A stretch of DNA of 64,000 bases from Dendrocalamus latiflorus (GCA_017311315.1 CM029609.1:41417969-41481968); one strand, 5' to 3'. Shown: positions 37,681-48,300, counted from the first letter of the stretch. Notes: generated by a model from the sequence alone, not told the origin. A program made the numbers and translations.

Positions 37681-37990
37681 TTTGAATTTTTAAATATATC
37701 AAACGAGCTCAGAAAATTACAAAATTTATATACAGCCTCCTGACACAATGTACCTCATAGTGTAATGTTTGGATAATTTTATCCATTGCCAATGTTGCTC
37801 AAAATTTCATACAATTTTGATAATTGTATGAGTTTTTACATATAGAAAACAAGCTCTACAAATTACGAAATTGTATGTGAAGCCTCCCGACATAGTCATA
37901 CTTATTGTGTATTTTTTTTGGAAATTTTATGTGATTCGAATTTACTATGTTTATTCGGGTTAACTTAATCATGAATTTATGAATATTTCA
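37681..37990 (+). repeat. left arm of inverted repeat flanking CACTA-2
   Basis: Reads 'ttgaatttttaaatatatcaaa..', 'gtacctca(t/c)agtgtaat', 'attgccaatgttgctcaaaa', 'tgtgaagcctcccgaca(t/c)agtcat' and 'gggttaacttaatca(t/c)gaattta'. The same words occur in the same order on the minus strand at 50535-50855, outside the other end of CACTA-2. The pair is a diverged inverted repeat of roughly 310-320 bp. Confidence 0.88.
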
Positions 37991-38059
37991 CATTTTTTTT
38001 ACAATTTTAAACATTAGGAATACTTGTACAATCACTGCTACAAAAGAGGCTATACTAGA

Positions 38060-38365
38060 CGGCTACATCACAGACGGTTTGACAAAACCGTCTGTGATTG
38101 ACACTAACACAAACGGTTTTAATTTGGACACCGTCTGTGTTAGTGGTCGAGTATCACAGACGGTCCTTACCAATGAACCGTCTGTGATACTTTAGTATCA
38201 CCGGCGGTTTAAAATAAAAAATCGTCTGTGATAATCTGAAATTATCACAGACGGTTTTTTATTAAAAACTGTCTGTGTTGTGTAGACTATCACAGCCGGT
38301 TGTTGTTAAGAACCATCTGGGAATGTTCACAGACGGTTTTTTACAAGAACCGGCTGTGATGTCCC
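38060..38365. repeat. CACTA-2 motif island 1 (left subterminal)
   Basis: About twelve CACAGACGGTT motifs, arranged as motif, spacer of about 10-14 bp, reverse complement. Each pair forms a short hairpin. Confidence 0.95.
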
Positions 38366-38474
38366 TTTGTCTGGCATATTCTAGATCAGAGGTTAATATA
38401 TAAGTACACATTGCTTTTAATAACTTAACTACAGAACTACTGAGACAAGAGATCACAAATTAAAGGCAAATTTA

Positions 38475-39035
38475 TTAATTTCGATTAGAGGCAAATTTAT
38501 TACAAAAGTCGCACAGGTAAAGAGTTTCCCAGATTGTATTCTTTTGGGCTTCGTAAGCTTCTTCTTCAACTTGGGGACTTGGAGGATCAGCCGCTAAATT
38601 CTCGAACGCCGTTAAGATTGCCCTTGTCCTCAGCACTTCCTCGTGCAGCCTGGGCAAATGATCAGCAGCATCCATAATGTCGTACAGGATAGCATGAAAA
38701 GATTCCTCAGAATCTGCCATTTCTGCTTGATCGGCAAGGCTATCCATCAGTCTCTGCAATGTGTGTAGAGCTTCTTCCGCATTGCGCACATTGTGGAGAA
38801 GAACCAGGGTGAGGGCTGTTTCCCTTTCTTGAGCGGCAGCGAGACGCCTCCGTCGACGGCGGAGGAACAGGTCAAGTTGACAGATGCAAGAAAGTCGGGG
38901 AAGGAGAGCAGGGCGGGTGCGGAGAAGCTGCTCCAGATGCAAATTGCTGGCCGCCTGTGTAAGGTTCCGGCCGAACAATTCGTGATGAACAGATGAGAGG
39001 AAGGAGATGATCACAAGAACAGTAGTAGAAGCCAT
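38475..39035 (-). CDS. 186-aa cargo protein of unknown function in CACTA-2
   Basis: A single open frame from ATG (39035) to TGA-free end and stop at 38475, lying between motif islands 1 and 2. I do not recognise the family. The N-terminus (MASTTVLVIISFLSS) is hydrophobic and could be a signal peptide or a membrane anchor. A basic run LRRRRRRLAAA follows near residue 58. Residues 65-170 are Ala/Leu/Glu-rich with heptad-like spacing and are probably helical, perhaps coiled-coil. A Cys pair (CDFC) sits near the C-terminus. A TATA-like stretch (minus strand TTAAATATGC, about 39071-39080) is only about 35 bp upstream, so the leader would be very short. The frame is clean while neighbouring element genes show damage, and it has no counterpart in CACTA-1. 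Captured host gene or element-specific gene are both possible; a chance frame is less likely at this length and composition. Confidence 0.55.
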   Translation of the reverse strand: MASTTVLVIISFLSSVHHELFGRNLTQAASNLHLEQLLRTRPALLPRLSCICQLDLFLRRRRRRLAAAQERETALTLVLLHNVRNAEEALHTLQRLMDSLADQAEMADSEESFHAILYDIMDAADHLPRLHEEVLRTRAILTAFENLAADPPSPQVEEEAYEAQKNTIWETLYLCDFCNKFASNRN

Positions 39036-39084
39036 ATTGTACGTACGTAGAAGAGACCTGGATTAGGCGCGCATATTTAACCTT

Positions 39085-39480
39085 TAGCACAGACGGTTCG
39101 TATACCCAAACATTAATGATATAGATGCTTCGTATAACGATCGAGAGACGTTAATTAGACGATCGAAACCCGAAGCGTTCTGGCAATCGAAACACGAAGC
39201 GTTCTGGCAATCGAAACACGCGCGAAGCGTTCTGGCAATAGAAACACGCGCGAAGCGTTATGACAGACGGTTTTACTGGCAACCGTCTGTGATATTAACT
39301 TTCACAGACGGTTCTTAATACGAACCGTCTATACCAATCGAGATAACACAGACGGGTCCTGTTAAGAACCGTCTGTGAAAAGCCAGATAACACAAACAGT
39401 TCCTGTTAAGAACCGTCTGTAATAATCCCATGTCACTGATAATTGGTGTGTAATAATCACATGTCACCAATAATTGGCGT
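39085..39480. repeat. CACTA-2 motif island 2 with embedded tandem repeat
   Basis: Contains five to seven CACAGACGGTT motifs at 39085-39105 and 39264-39420, then a two-copy duplication of 'aataat(c)..catgtcacc/ctgataattggygt' (39420-39482). Between the motif blocks lies a four-copy GAAGCGTTCTGGCAAT array (listed separately). It sits directly upstream of the 186-aa ORF and may serve as its promoter region. Confidence 0.85.
39162..39262. repeat. four-copy GAAGCGTTCTGGCAAT tandem array
   Basis: Units of 26-30 bp: 'gaagcgttctggcaat' plus 'cgaaacacgcgc'. The last unit changes to 'gaagcgttatgacag' and runs straight into the next CACAGACGG-type motif. Confidence 0.9.
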
Positions 39481-39524
39481 ATACACAGGATTTCGATCTC
39501 ACCCGTCTATTCTCTCCACATCGA

Positions 39525-39620
39525 ATGGCTGGCACCAGTTCCTCCCACGGCCAGGCCCTTATTAATAACTCCCCATCAACCTTTCCACCGGTACTAGTCA
39601 CGCGTGAGTTCATCCACTAG
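39525..39620 (+). CDS. 31-codon small ORF or leader exon
   Basis: A short open frame MAGTSSSHGQALINNSPS... ends in TAG at 39618. It contains a good splice-donor context (ACGC|GTGAGT near 39601-39608), so it may instead be a 5' exon of the downstream tnpD transcript, whose coding start lies right after a CGTAG acceptor-like site. Not recognised; low confidence. Confidence 0.25.
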   Translation: MAGTSSSHGQALINNSPSTFPPVLVTREFIH

Positions 39621-39671
39621 CTAGCTTCCTGCATGCATCTCCCCTCCGCTGTGAGCAAGCACCTCCATCGC

Positions 39672-39750
39672 GGCACGACCGGTTCATACTAAACAACACA
39701 CTCTTGTCGTAAGTGTGTCTTGTTTAGTGTGAACCGTCGTGTCACGAAGG
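39672..39750. repeat. short hairpin, ~33-bp arms
   Basis: The left arm 'cacgaccggttcatactaaacaacacac' pairs with a right arm whose complement is 'cacgacggttcacactaaacaagacacac', with a loop of a few bases. It lies just before the larger hairpin. Confidence 0.85.
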
Positions 39751-39963
39751 GTTTGTTAGCTTGTTATCCTGTAATAGATCGATCTGAATGTGTTGTTGAG
39801 TTTTTGTGCTTGCCTCTGTATTTGCATGTTCCTCGACCAGCTCAACCAAGAATCTTGAAATGTCTTTTCTTTGCACTATTGTAATAAAATTGCCTTGAAT
39901 TTTGTCGGGAAAGATGAACTGTTTCGTTAGGGCATTACTGCCAACTCGAAGCATATATAGCAT
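39742..39963 (-). pseudogene. captured coding-like fragment, minus strand
   Basis: Encodes 73 residues in an ordinary protein-like composition (…NALTKQFIFPDKIQGNF…, then an acidic EEHANTE tail, then stop). The open frame extends upstream past the Met as AAGLGCASNA. The homologous frame is repeated on the plus strand in the right arm of the hairpin, reading AAGLGCASNAMLYMLRVGS then ending in a stop near 40190. Inverted duplication with a shared frame suggests a piece of a host gene captured by CACTA-2 and then duplicated. The source gene is not recognised. Confidence 0.4.
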
Positions 39964-40182
39964 AGCATTCGAGGCACATCCGAGGCCTGCAGCTGTGTCT
40001 TGAGGAATGCCAAGAGCTGGTCTTCAGATGTTGCAGCCACACTGGTCTTCAGATGTGGCAGCCACATCTGAAGACCAGCTCTTGGCATTCCTCAAGACAC
40101 AGCAGCAGGCCTCGGATGTGCCTCGAATGCTATGCTATATATGCTTCGAGTTGGCAGTCATGCCCTGACGAAACAGTTCATC
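39913..40182. repeat. long near-perfect hairpin, ~119-bp arms
   Basis: The left arm 39913-40031 and right arm 40063-40182 are reverse complements with about four mismatches, separated by a loop of about 30 bp that itself repeats 'tggtcttcagatgtggcagcc'. Transcription in either direction would give a stable fold-back RNA, a substrate for Dicer-like enzymes. The arms derive from the coding-like fragment at 39742-39963. Confidence 0.93.
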
Positions 40183-40193
40183 CCCGTGTAACT

Positions 40194-40447
40194 ATCACAG
40201 ACGGTTTGTAATGTAAACCGTCTGTGAAGGACTATCACAGACGGTTCTATACACGAACCGTCTGTGATACGCATAAATCACAGACGGTTGATATTTAGAA
40301 CCGTCTGTGATATTATGTACATCACAGACGGTTCGTGTTACGAATCGTCTGTGATAATGAGACTATCACAGACGGTTATTGATGCGAACCGTCTATGATA
40401 GCAGAAATCACAGACCGTTTGTAGTTGGAACCGTCTGTGATATTCTG
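40194..40447. repeat. CACTA-2 motif island 3
   Basis: Six complete hairpin pairs TATCACAGACGGTT...AACCGTCTGTGATA, very regular at about 43-45 bp spacing. It lies just upstream of tnpD. Confidence 0.95.
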
Positions 40448-40482
40448 TGTAGTATTAATTACTTGGCGTACTTGCTTGAAGG

Positions 40483-40692
40483 ATGTCGACACCGATCTGT
40501 CTTCATTGCGCTGCATTGGTGGAGCAAGGCGGCCGGCTTTAGGGAGTTGGGGGTGAAAAAATATCACCGTCTTCTTATTGATCTGATCAGAGGTTAGCAT
40601 ACTCAATTACTTAACATTCTTAGTGATCTGATCAGAGATTAGTATTCAATTACTTAACATTCTTAGTGATCTGATCAGAGGTTAGTAGTAGA
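40483..40692 (+). other. tnpD leader: exon-like segment and 45-bp tandem repeats
   Basis: 40483-40595 is open and protein-like (CRHRSVFIALHWWSKAAGF...) and ends at a donor-like AG|GTTAGC; it may be a 5' exon or another captured piece. From 40577 to 40692 a unit 'gtgatctgatcagaggttag..caattacttaacattctta' occurs about three times in tandem. Function unknown. Confidence 0.45.
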
Positions 40693-40737
40693 GGTAATAA
40701 TCATTTTTGACACCCATTTTTCACTTGTGTAGCGTAG

Positions 40738-43700
40738 ATGGACCGAAGCTGGATGTATATTGAGAACCGTGTGAGTGAAGAGTACATTACTGGCGTGTCT
40801 GCCTTTAGAAGGGCGGCCGAGCTGGATATGTTGAAGAAGGGGATGAAATATATGTATTGCCCATGTATTGATTGTGATAATCTCAAGATGTTTAGCAACT
40901 CAGCGCAGATTGAAGCTCACTTGATTCGAAGGGGTTTCAGAAAAGGGTACAAATGTTGGACCAGTCACGGTGAAGAGAAGAGTACACAAGAAGGTAGTTA
41001 TGACATAGTCGAGGGAGGCAACGATATGCCAGTTGTGGACTGTTCTTTCGATCATGAGGAAAGGTCGCAGGATGACAATCTGGATCATGACGATAGGTCG
41101 CAGGATGATAATCTGGATCAGATGTTACGTGATGCAGAAGGGAACTATGGTGAGAGAGAGTTTGGTAAATTCGAGGGCTTGATGGAGGACTCGGAGAAAC
41201 CTTTGTTCCCGGGCTGCAAGCCGCAATACACGAGGTTGTCATCAGTTCTAGAACTGCTAAAATTGAAGGCAAGCAATGGTTGGTCCGACAAGAGTTTCAC
41301 GGCATTATTAGGTCTCCTAGTGGACATGCTTCCAACGGGAAATGTGTTGCCGAGAACCACCTACCAAGCCAAGAAGATTCTTTGTCCATTAGGAATGGAA
41401 GTAGAAAGAATACATGCATGTCGGAATGATTGTATCCTGTACCGTAAAGAGTATGCTAACTTACATGTTTGTCCGGTGTGCAAAGCATCCCGATACAAAC
41501 GTAAAAATGACTCTGATGATGGGAAGGGCATCGAGGTGAAGCAAGGACCTCCTGCTAAGGTGATGTGGTATCTTCCTGTAATCCCCCGTTTGAAGCGTTT
41601 ATTTGCAAACCGCAAGGATGCAAGATTGATGCGTTGGCACTGCGAGCAGCGTAAGAAAGACGGAATGATAAGACATGTTGCTGATTCTGCCCAGTGGAGG
41701 AACATCGATAGGATGTTTGTAGATTTCGGTGTGGAACCGAGAAATATAAGGTTTGGGTTGAGTACAGATGGAATGAATCCTTTTGGTAACATGAGCAGTC
41801 GACATAGCACCTGGCCCGTGACTCTGTGCATGTACAACCTTCCTCCTTGGCTGTGTATGAAGCGGAAATATATTTTGATGTCACTACTTATCCAAGGGCC
41901 GAAGCAACCTGGCAACGATATTGATGTGTTCCTAGCCCCATTGGTGGAAGATCTTGCAACACTGTGGAATGAAGGGGTACATGTATGGATGCGGACAAAC
42001 GAGAGAACTTCACTCTACGGGCCATGTTGTTCTGCACCATTAATAATTTTCCTGCCCTTGGTAACCTGTCAGGGTTTAATATAAAAGGAGCCAAAGCGTG
42101 TCCGCACTGCTTAGATTATACGGAGAGTGTGTGGTTGAACAACTCCCGAAAAACTGTGTACATGCGTCACCGTAGGTTCCTTCCAAAGTATCACCCATAC
42201 CGCAAGATGAAGAAACAATTTGACGGAAAAAAAGAGGATGACTCAGTACCAAGACCTTTTAGCGGGAAAGAGGTGTATGATATGGTCAAGGATATAAATG
42301 TTGTGTTTGGAAAGGGACGTAAATTGAGGAAGAACATGTGGAAAAAGAGGTCAATATTTTGGGACTTGCCTTATTGGGAGCACTTAGAAGTTCGCAATTG
42401 CATCGATGTCATGCACGTAGAGAAGAATGTATGTGACAGTTTGATTGGTCTCTTACTGAACATTCCTGACAAAACAAAGGATGGTGTTAACGCAAGGCGT
42501 GACTTGGTCGCTATGAACATCAGGACCGAGTTAGCACCGATAGAGACCGATAAAGGCTGGACGTACCTTCCCCCAGCATGTTACACTCTGTCTAAGTCCG
42601 AGAGAACTGAATTGTGCCAGTCCTTAAATGGTGTGAAAGTTCCATCCGGTCACTCGACAAGCATGAAGAAACTTGTTTCCATGGAACATTTGAAATTAAT
42701 TGGCATGAAGTCTCACGACTGTCATGTGCTAATGACTCAAATGGTACCTGTTGCAATTAGAAGTATTTTGCTGAACAAGGTTCGAGTGACAATCATAAGG
42801 CTATGTTATTTCTTCAACGCAATTGCTCAGAAGGTCATTGATCCGGATGGACTAGATGCTCTGCAAACCGAGGTGGTGACAACTCTATGTCATTTAGAGA
42901 TGTATTTCCCTCCATCATTTTTTGATATCATGGTCCATCTCATTATCCACCTTGTGAAAGAGATAAAAATATGTGGCCCCGTATTTCTACGTCATATGTA
43001 CCCTTTCGAGAGGTACATGGGAATTCTGAAGTCCTATGTACGCAATCGATCTCGACCGGAGGGTAGCATCATCGAAGGTTATACAACAGAAGAGGTCATT
43101 GAATTCTGCATCGGCTACATGGCTCAGGTAGAGCCGATAGGTGTACCTCTATCTCGTCACGAGGGCAGGCTAGAGGGTATCAGGACTATCGGGAGGAAAG
43201 CAATAACTCCGGATCAAAATACGTATACTCAAGCCCATTTCATGTTTTTACAACACATGACTGAAGTGACCCCATATATTGAAAAGCACAAGGACATGCT
43301 ACGTCAGGAGAATGCAGGCCAGTCAGAAGTTTGGACCACGAGACAACACAACCGTCAGTTCAACGAATGGTTCAAGGCGCAATTGACTAGGAGGTCGTCA
43401 AGTGAAACACTACAATGGTTGGCAAAAGGGCCAAAATTTACAATTGTGACATGGCAAGCATACGACATTAATGGCTACACATTTTATACAACAGATCAAG
43501 ATAGAAAGAGCACAGTGCAGAACTCAGGTGTCCGCATAGATGCCTATGATGCGCACGGCAGTACCGCTGGCCCAAGCTCGTACTACGGGCTTGTAGAGGA
43601 GATTTGGGAGCTTGACTACGTAATTTTCAAAATTCCTCTATTTCGGTGCCGTTGGGTCCAACTTCCACGGGGTGTAAAGGTTGACAAGTACGGCGTCACT

Positions 43701-43982
43701 ACCGTGGACCTCGAATGTGTAGGATACAAAGATGAACCATTCGTACTCGCGAGGCAAGTTGTTCAAGTATTTTATGTAACCGACCCGGCAAATAAGAAGC
43801 GCCATGTAGTTCTTCAGGGAAAAAGAAGGATTGTCGGGGTTGAGAATGTTGTGGATGAGGAAGAGTACAATCAATTTGATGATTTGCCTCCATTCGGACA
43901 AGGCATCAGGCTCGAGGAAGAACAAGGCGATGAACCAAGCTATATGCGTGTCGATCATCGTGAAGGGCTTTATTTAAAATGA
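40738..43982 (+). pseudogene. CACTA-2 tnpD-type transposase with one frameshift
   Basis: This is the element's DDE transposase, acting in the nucleus on the terminal repeats. The start ATG at 40738 follows a GTGTAGCGTAG acceptor-like context. Domains in order: transposase-associated domain with CxxC pairs (residues 4-80), Transposase_21 core with TDGMNPFG (about 340-350) and an NDIDVFLAPLVEDL block (about 397-410), DUF4218 (about 640-780) and DUF4216 (about 980-1050). The total span is about 1,081 codons. At 41987-41988 the codons that should read TGG GAT (as in CACTA-1 and in the inverted copy at 48.3 kb) have lost one G, shifting the frame; the continuation stays open to a TGA at 43981. Everything else is clean. 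Single loss suggests recent death, unless it is a sequencing error or expressed through recoding. Confidence 0.92.
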
Positions 43983-44189
43983 TATAGCCAAAGTGTAATA
44001 AATGATATTGGTTATGCTTGTGTTTTTCATAAATGTATGTATGTTCCATTGTAATTGTAAAATGACTAAGGAACTAAGAAATAGTTATATCTATGGTTAT
44101 GCTTGCGTTTTTCATAAATGTATCTATGTTCCATTGTAATTGTAAAATGACATAGGAACCTAGCTAGCTACCGGTATTTATAGTGAAAT

Positions 44190-44402
44190 ATCACAGGCGG
44201 TTTATCAAAAGAAACCGTCTGTGATAAAACATCACAGACGGTTCTATAGATATAACCGTCTGTGATAATATAAATATCACAGACGGTTATATATATAGAA
44301 CCGTCTGTGATAATATTGATATCACAGACGGTTATATTGATAGAACCGTCTGTGATAAGTGCATATCACAGGCGGTTATATTGATAGAACCATCTGTGAT
44401 AG
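44190..44402. repeat. CACTA-2 motif island 4 (internal)
   Basis: Five or six regular hairpin pairs of ATCACAGACGGTT with variable 6-bp loops ('atagatat', 'atatatag', 'attgatag'). It lies between the tnpD stop and the second gene, 6 kb from the nearest terminus, so it is not subterminal. Confidence 0.95.
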
Positions 44403-44489
44403 CTCATCTTTAAATACCCGCAGCTAGGTCTGCGGAGTCCGCTCTGGCGCAGTCTCTTTTCTCCACCCTGCAGCGCCCCTGCTAGCTAG

Positions 44490-44730
44490 GTTTTGCTCCC
44501 TCCCGACGCCGCCGCTCCCTCCCGACGCCGCCGGTCCCTCCCGACGCCGCTTCCTCCCGACGCCGCCGCTCCCTCCCGACGCCGCCGTTCCCTCCCGACG
44601 CCGCTACCTCCCGACGCCGGTCCCTCCCGACACCGCCGGTCCCTCCCGACGCCGCTCCCTCCCGACGCCGCCGCTCCTTCCCGACGCCGCTCCCTCCCGA
44701 CGCCGCCGGTCACTCCCGACGCCGCTTATT
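44490..44730. repeat. CCTCCCGACGCCGCCG minisatellite
   Basis: About fourteen units of 15-18 bp. It encodes Pro/Arg-rich text by chance. It lies in the presumed leader/promoter of the second gene. Confidence 0.93.
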
Positions 44731-45010
44731 TTATGTTATATGCTTCACATGAATTTTATGTTATATGCTTCACATGTTATATGCTTCACATGAATTTTAT
44801 GTTATATGCTCCACATGAATTTTATGTTATATGCTTCACATGTTATATGCTTCATATGAATTTTATGTTATATGCTTCACATGTTATATGCTTCATATGC
44901 TTCACATGTTATATGCTCCACATGAATTTTATGTTATATGCTTCATATGAATTTTATGTTATATGCTTCACATGTTATATGCTCAACATGTTAGCTTTAT
45001 GATATATGCT
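44730..45010. repeat. TTATATGCTTCACATG minisatellite
   Basis: Tandem and interleaved units of about 16 and 25 bp ('atgttatatgcttcac' and 'atgaattttatgttatatgctcc'). It abuts the C-rich array sharply, with composition switching from about 75% GC to about 30% GC. Confidence 0.93.
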
Positions 45011-45312
45011 TCACATGTATTTTATGTAGCATATAATATATGCTGCAGGTGTTTAGCTCACTGTAGGCACTTCATAGAACCTTGTAACAATAATATATGC
45101 TGCACTTGTTAGCTGCAAGGTCTATTTAGAAGGCCCATAGCTCACTGCAATTAGTTAATCGTTAGAACTTTGTCAAAGAGCATAAAGCAAGTGACACACT
45201 CCAGTGTATCTTGTTCAATGAACTTGATGCACTGGTTTGTGTCACTTGATTCATAGAACTTTGACAAGCTGGGTCCATAGCTCACTGCAGTTAGTTTTTT
45301 CTTAGAAGAGAG
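45011..45312. other. leader of CACTA-2 second gene
   Basis: Mostly non-repetitive, with two related phrases around 'gcccatagctcactgcaattag' (45137) and 'gtccatagctcactgcagttag' (45272). No coding seen. Confidence 0.5.
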
Positions 45313-48300
45313 ATGACGTCCACACAGTCTTCGTCGTCGTCATCTGGGTCTCACGCTCCCAAGATTGCGAAAAGTAAACGTGGCCGAGGAGTATCGAAAT
45401 GGCCAGAGGCCCGAATGACCATCACGGTGGTCTCTCCGAATGGGACTCCTCTGGAACCGTCGAAAGCAGCGTCATCATTTCGGACTACCTGCGGGATAAT
45501 TGGAAGGCAACGGGTCCCCATCACCATAGCAAGCTGGAAAGATTTGACAAAGGATCACAAAAATCAGCTATGGGAGGAACTTACAAATTCCTTCGAGTTC
45601 CCAGCAGAAGCACAGGGACTCGTGCAACGGCAGGCGCTCCTCGCGATGGGAAAAGCATGGAAGAATTTTAAGAGCATTCTTGTGACGAAGTACGTGGCCG
45701 AGGATGTCACGCCCTTCACGAAGTATCCTTTCGTGTCGCCGGAAACATGGGAGGCCTTTGTGCAGATGAAGACGACGCCTGAATTTGTACAATAAAGTGT
45801 GGCGCACAAGGATCTCCAGTCACAAAACACGCACCCTCACAGACTCGGCACTGCTGGGTACGCGGGTAAAATCCCACAATGGAGGATGCAGGATGAGGTC
45901 GCAATCCGATCGGAGGCCTCTCCGCCATTTGCCGGGATCGCAAACGAGCGCGCTCGAAACTGGTTAAGAGCGAGGTCATCAACCACATCTTCGGGTGTCT
46001 CTTTCAAAAACCCCGCAGATGAGGAAGTGTCCCAACGCATGGTAAAATATGTTAAACAACATAGTTGTTAACACCTCTTCAACTTCATGGGTTCAAAAAT
46101 AACATGATTAATTGCCTCTTGCAGCAATCATTGACTACCGAATCTTCTCGTGGCTCCTTTGAAGAATATAGGGAGATAGATTTACTATCACAGGCCTTGG
46201 GAAATAAGGAGCACCCAGGTCGCACACGAGGCATGGGGGTTTATGTACCTTGGAGGCAAGGATTTCCAGATTACTCCGAGACATATAAGAGTAGGAAGAG
46301 ATCCAAGGCGTACCGCAGCGAACAAATAAAACAGGAGCTTCGTGCTCAACTTGAGGAACAACTATCTGCCTCACTTCAAGAGCAGACTGCCTCACTTCGA
46401 GGAGAGATAGATTCGTTGCGGGAAGAACTGAGACAAGTCCGCAACCATTCGCAACCCACTCCTAGTACTGCGGTACCCAGTCCCCCTCAACGTCGCAGTA
46501 GCTGCGCGTCCACACCAATTTCTGAACATAGCGACGACCACTTACGTATTGATGACATTCAGGTAATGTACCTCTTTAGAATGGTACATAGATCTCTCTG
46601 GTGGACGCCTTAACTCAGCTCTTGTATCGTTATGTAGGAGCTCATCCCTTGCAGCCTCAGAGTCAGGCTTGTTGGCTCTATTCCCATTGACGCTGGGCGC
46701 GGCATGGTGTATCCATTGCTGCCAGGGACGCTGGTGCACGGTGTACAAGTAGACACCGGTTTCATAAAGGTCCAGGTGGACATGATTAATGATATTTTTA
46801 AGTCCGTCCCTCTTGAGAAGCCCCCAAACGAAGAGATTAAGACATTAGGGGATGCCGTCCACACATTCATTCAGTGGCCCAAGAGGGACATCGTCCTCGA
46901 CATGTCCGTGCCACAATCTTCACATCCAGTGGCCCAAGAGGGACGTCGCCCTGGACCTGGCACATCGGCTCCGGTGGCTCCACCTCCAAATCCAGTAAAG
47001 TCTGTTGCATCGGCTCCCGCCGAGACGCCACCGAGAACATATCATAAGCGAGGCTCCAAGGCCTCCAAGGCTCATGCGAAGAAAATTAAGCCGGGTCCCG
47101 TGCCATGGAAGTTTATTCTAGGAGTGTCGTTGGTGCCCGATTCACAATTACGCCAAATTGGTATGATTTGCAATACATTGCATGCCTGGTACATGGAGAA
47201 GTCCAACATGAAGCCAAACCGGCAGAGTGCATTCACTGTGAAATATAACGAGACGCATTTCCTCCATGACTTGGGCTACATCGTCGTGACATTCGAAGAT
47301 TTATTCTTACTATTCAATCTCGACGAACTCGACGCCTCACTTCTACGATGCTGGACACTGTAAGTGTACTGTACAATGAAGTTCTACATTCACGTTATAC
47401 AGATAAATGTCATTACTCTTTCTTTATGTATAGATACATGATCCAAGAAGCCCGGAAATCGCGACGACCGGTGGGTTTCCTCGACCCTCACTTGGTCTCC
47501 GAGCAATCTATCAACGCAGATGCATCCTTCGTGGAAGGTTACATAACGAGGGAATTGATTGCTCACACCGACAAGGAGTACGTCATGGTACCCTTCAACC
47601 AAGGGTAAGTGCTTCACTAGTTGCCACACATATGTTTCATTTGTACTTTACATGCAGCATGAACTTAGGATTAATCACTGTGGCGACACATATGACTAGG
47701 AATCACTGGATTTTGATTGTGATTGTACCAAAGTGGAGCAAGGTAATATACCTTGATTCCCTCCTTAGGAGCAACCACGACTTCAGTCGTGTGCAAGAAG
47801 TACTTAACAAGTAAACTCATTTCCTCCATACATAACTCTATTGTAATATATCTCTCCCTTACCTTTTCCACCACTCATCCTCTCCTTCTAAAAAGTCACT
47901 TCTTTCAGCTATTATTATTCATTTTCAGTCAAAAGTCATCAGCTGTAGCAAATACGAATACCCCCTCAAATAGGATGGCACAGAGAGTAATTACTAAGAG
48001 AAGTTAAAAATCAAAAATAGCTGAAAAGAAAAAAAACATCGCCATTCCCTCTACAGACTATCATGGTCATTATCCGTAAGGAGTCGTTGGCGACGTCCGA
48101 AGGAACCTACAGTGGTGTATGTACATGGTTTTACGCGAGTGCTTCAGCCACATACTCTCAGTATCATCTAAGCAGTGAGTACAATCTTTGCCCCTTTTGT
48201 ACTCTGATCCAACAGGTTAGTAAGGACAGGATAATCATTTATGGTGCAGAACAACAAGGTGTGTAAACTGAAGTTCTCTCGTTTGTACGCAACCCATACC

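Noticed and set aside
44493..45002. 169-codon frame with Pro/Arg then Met/Leu/His repeats
   Set aside because: Pure product of two minisatellites with abrupt composition change; not protein-like.
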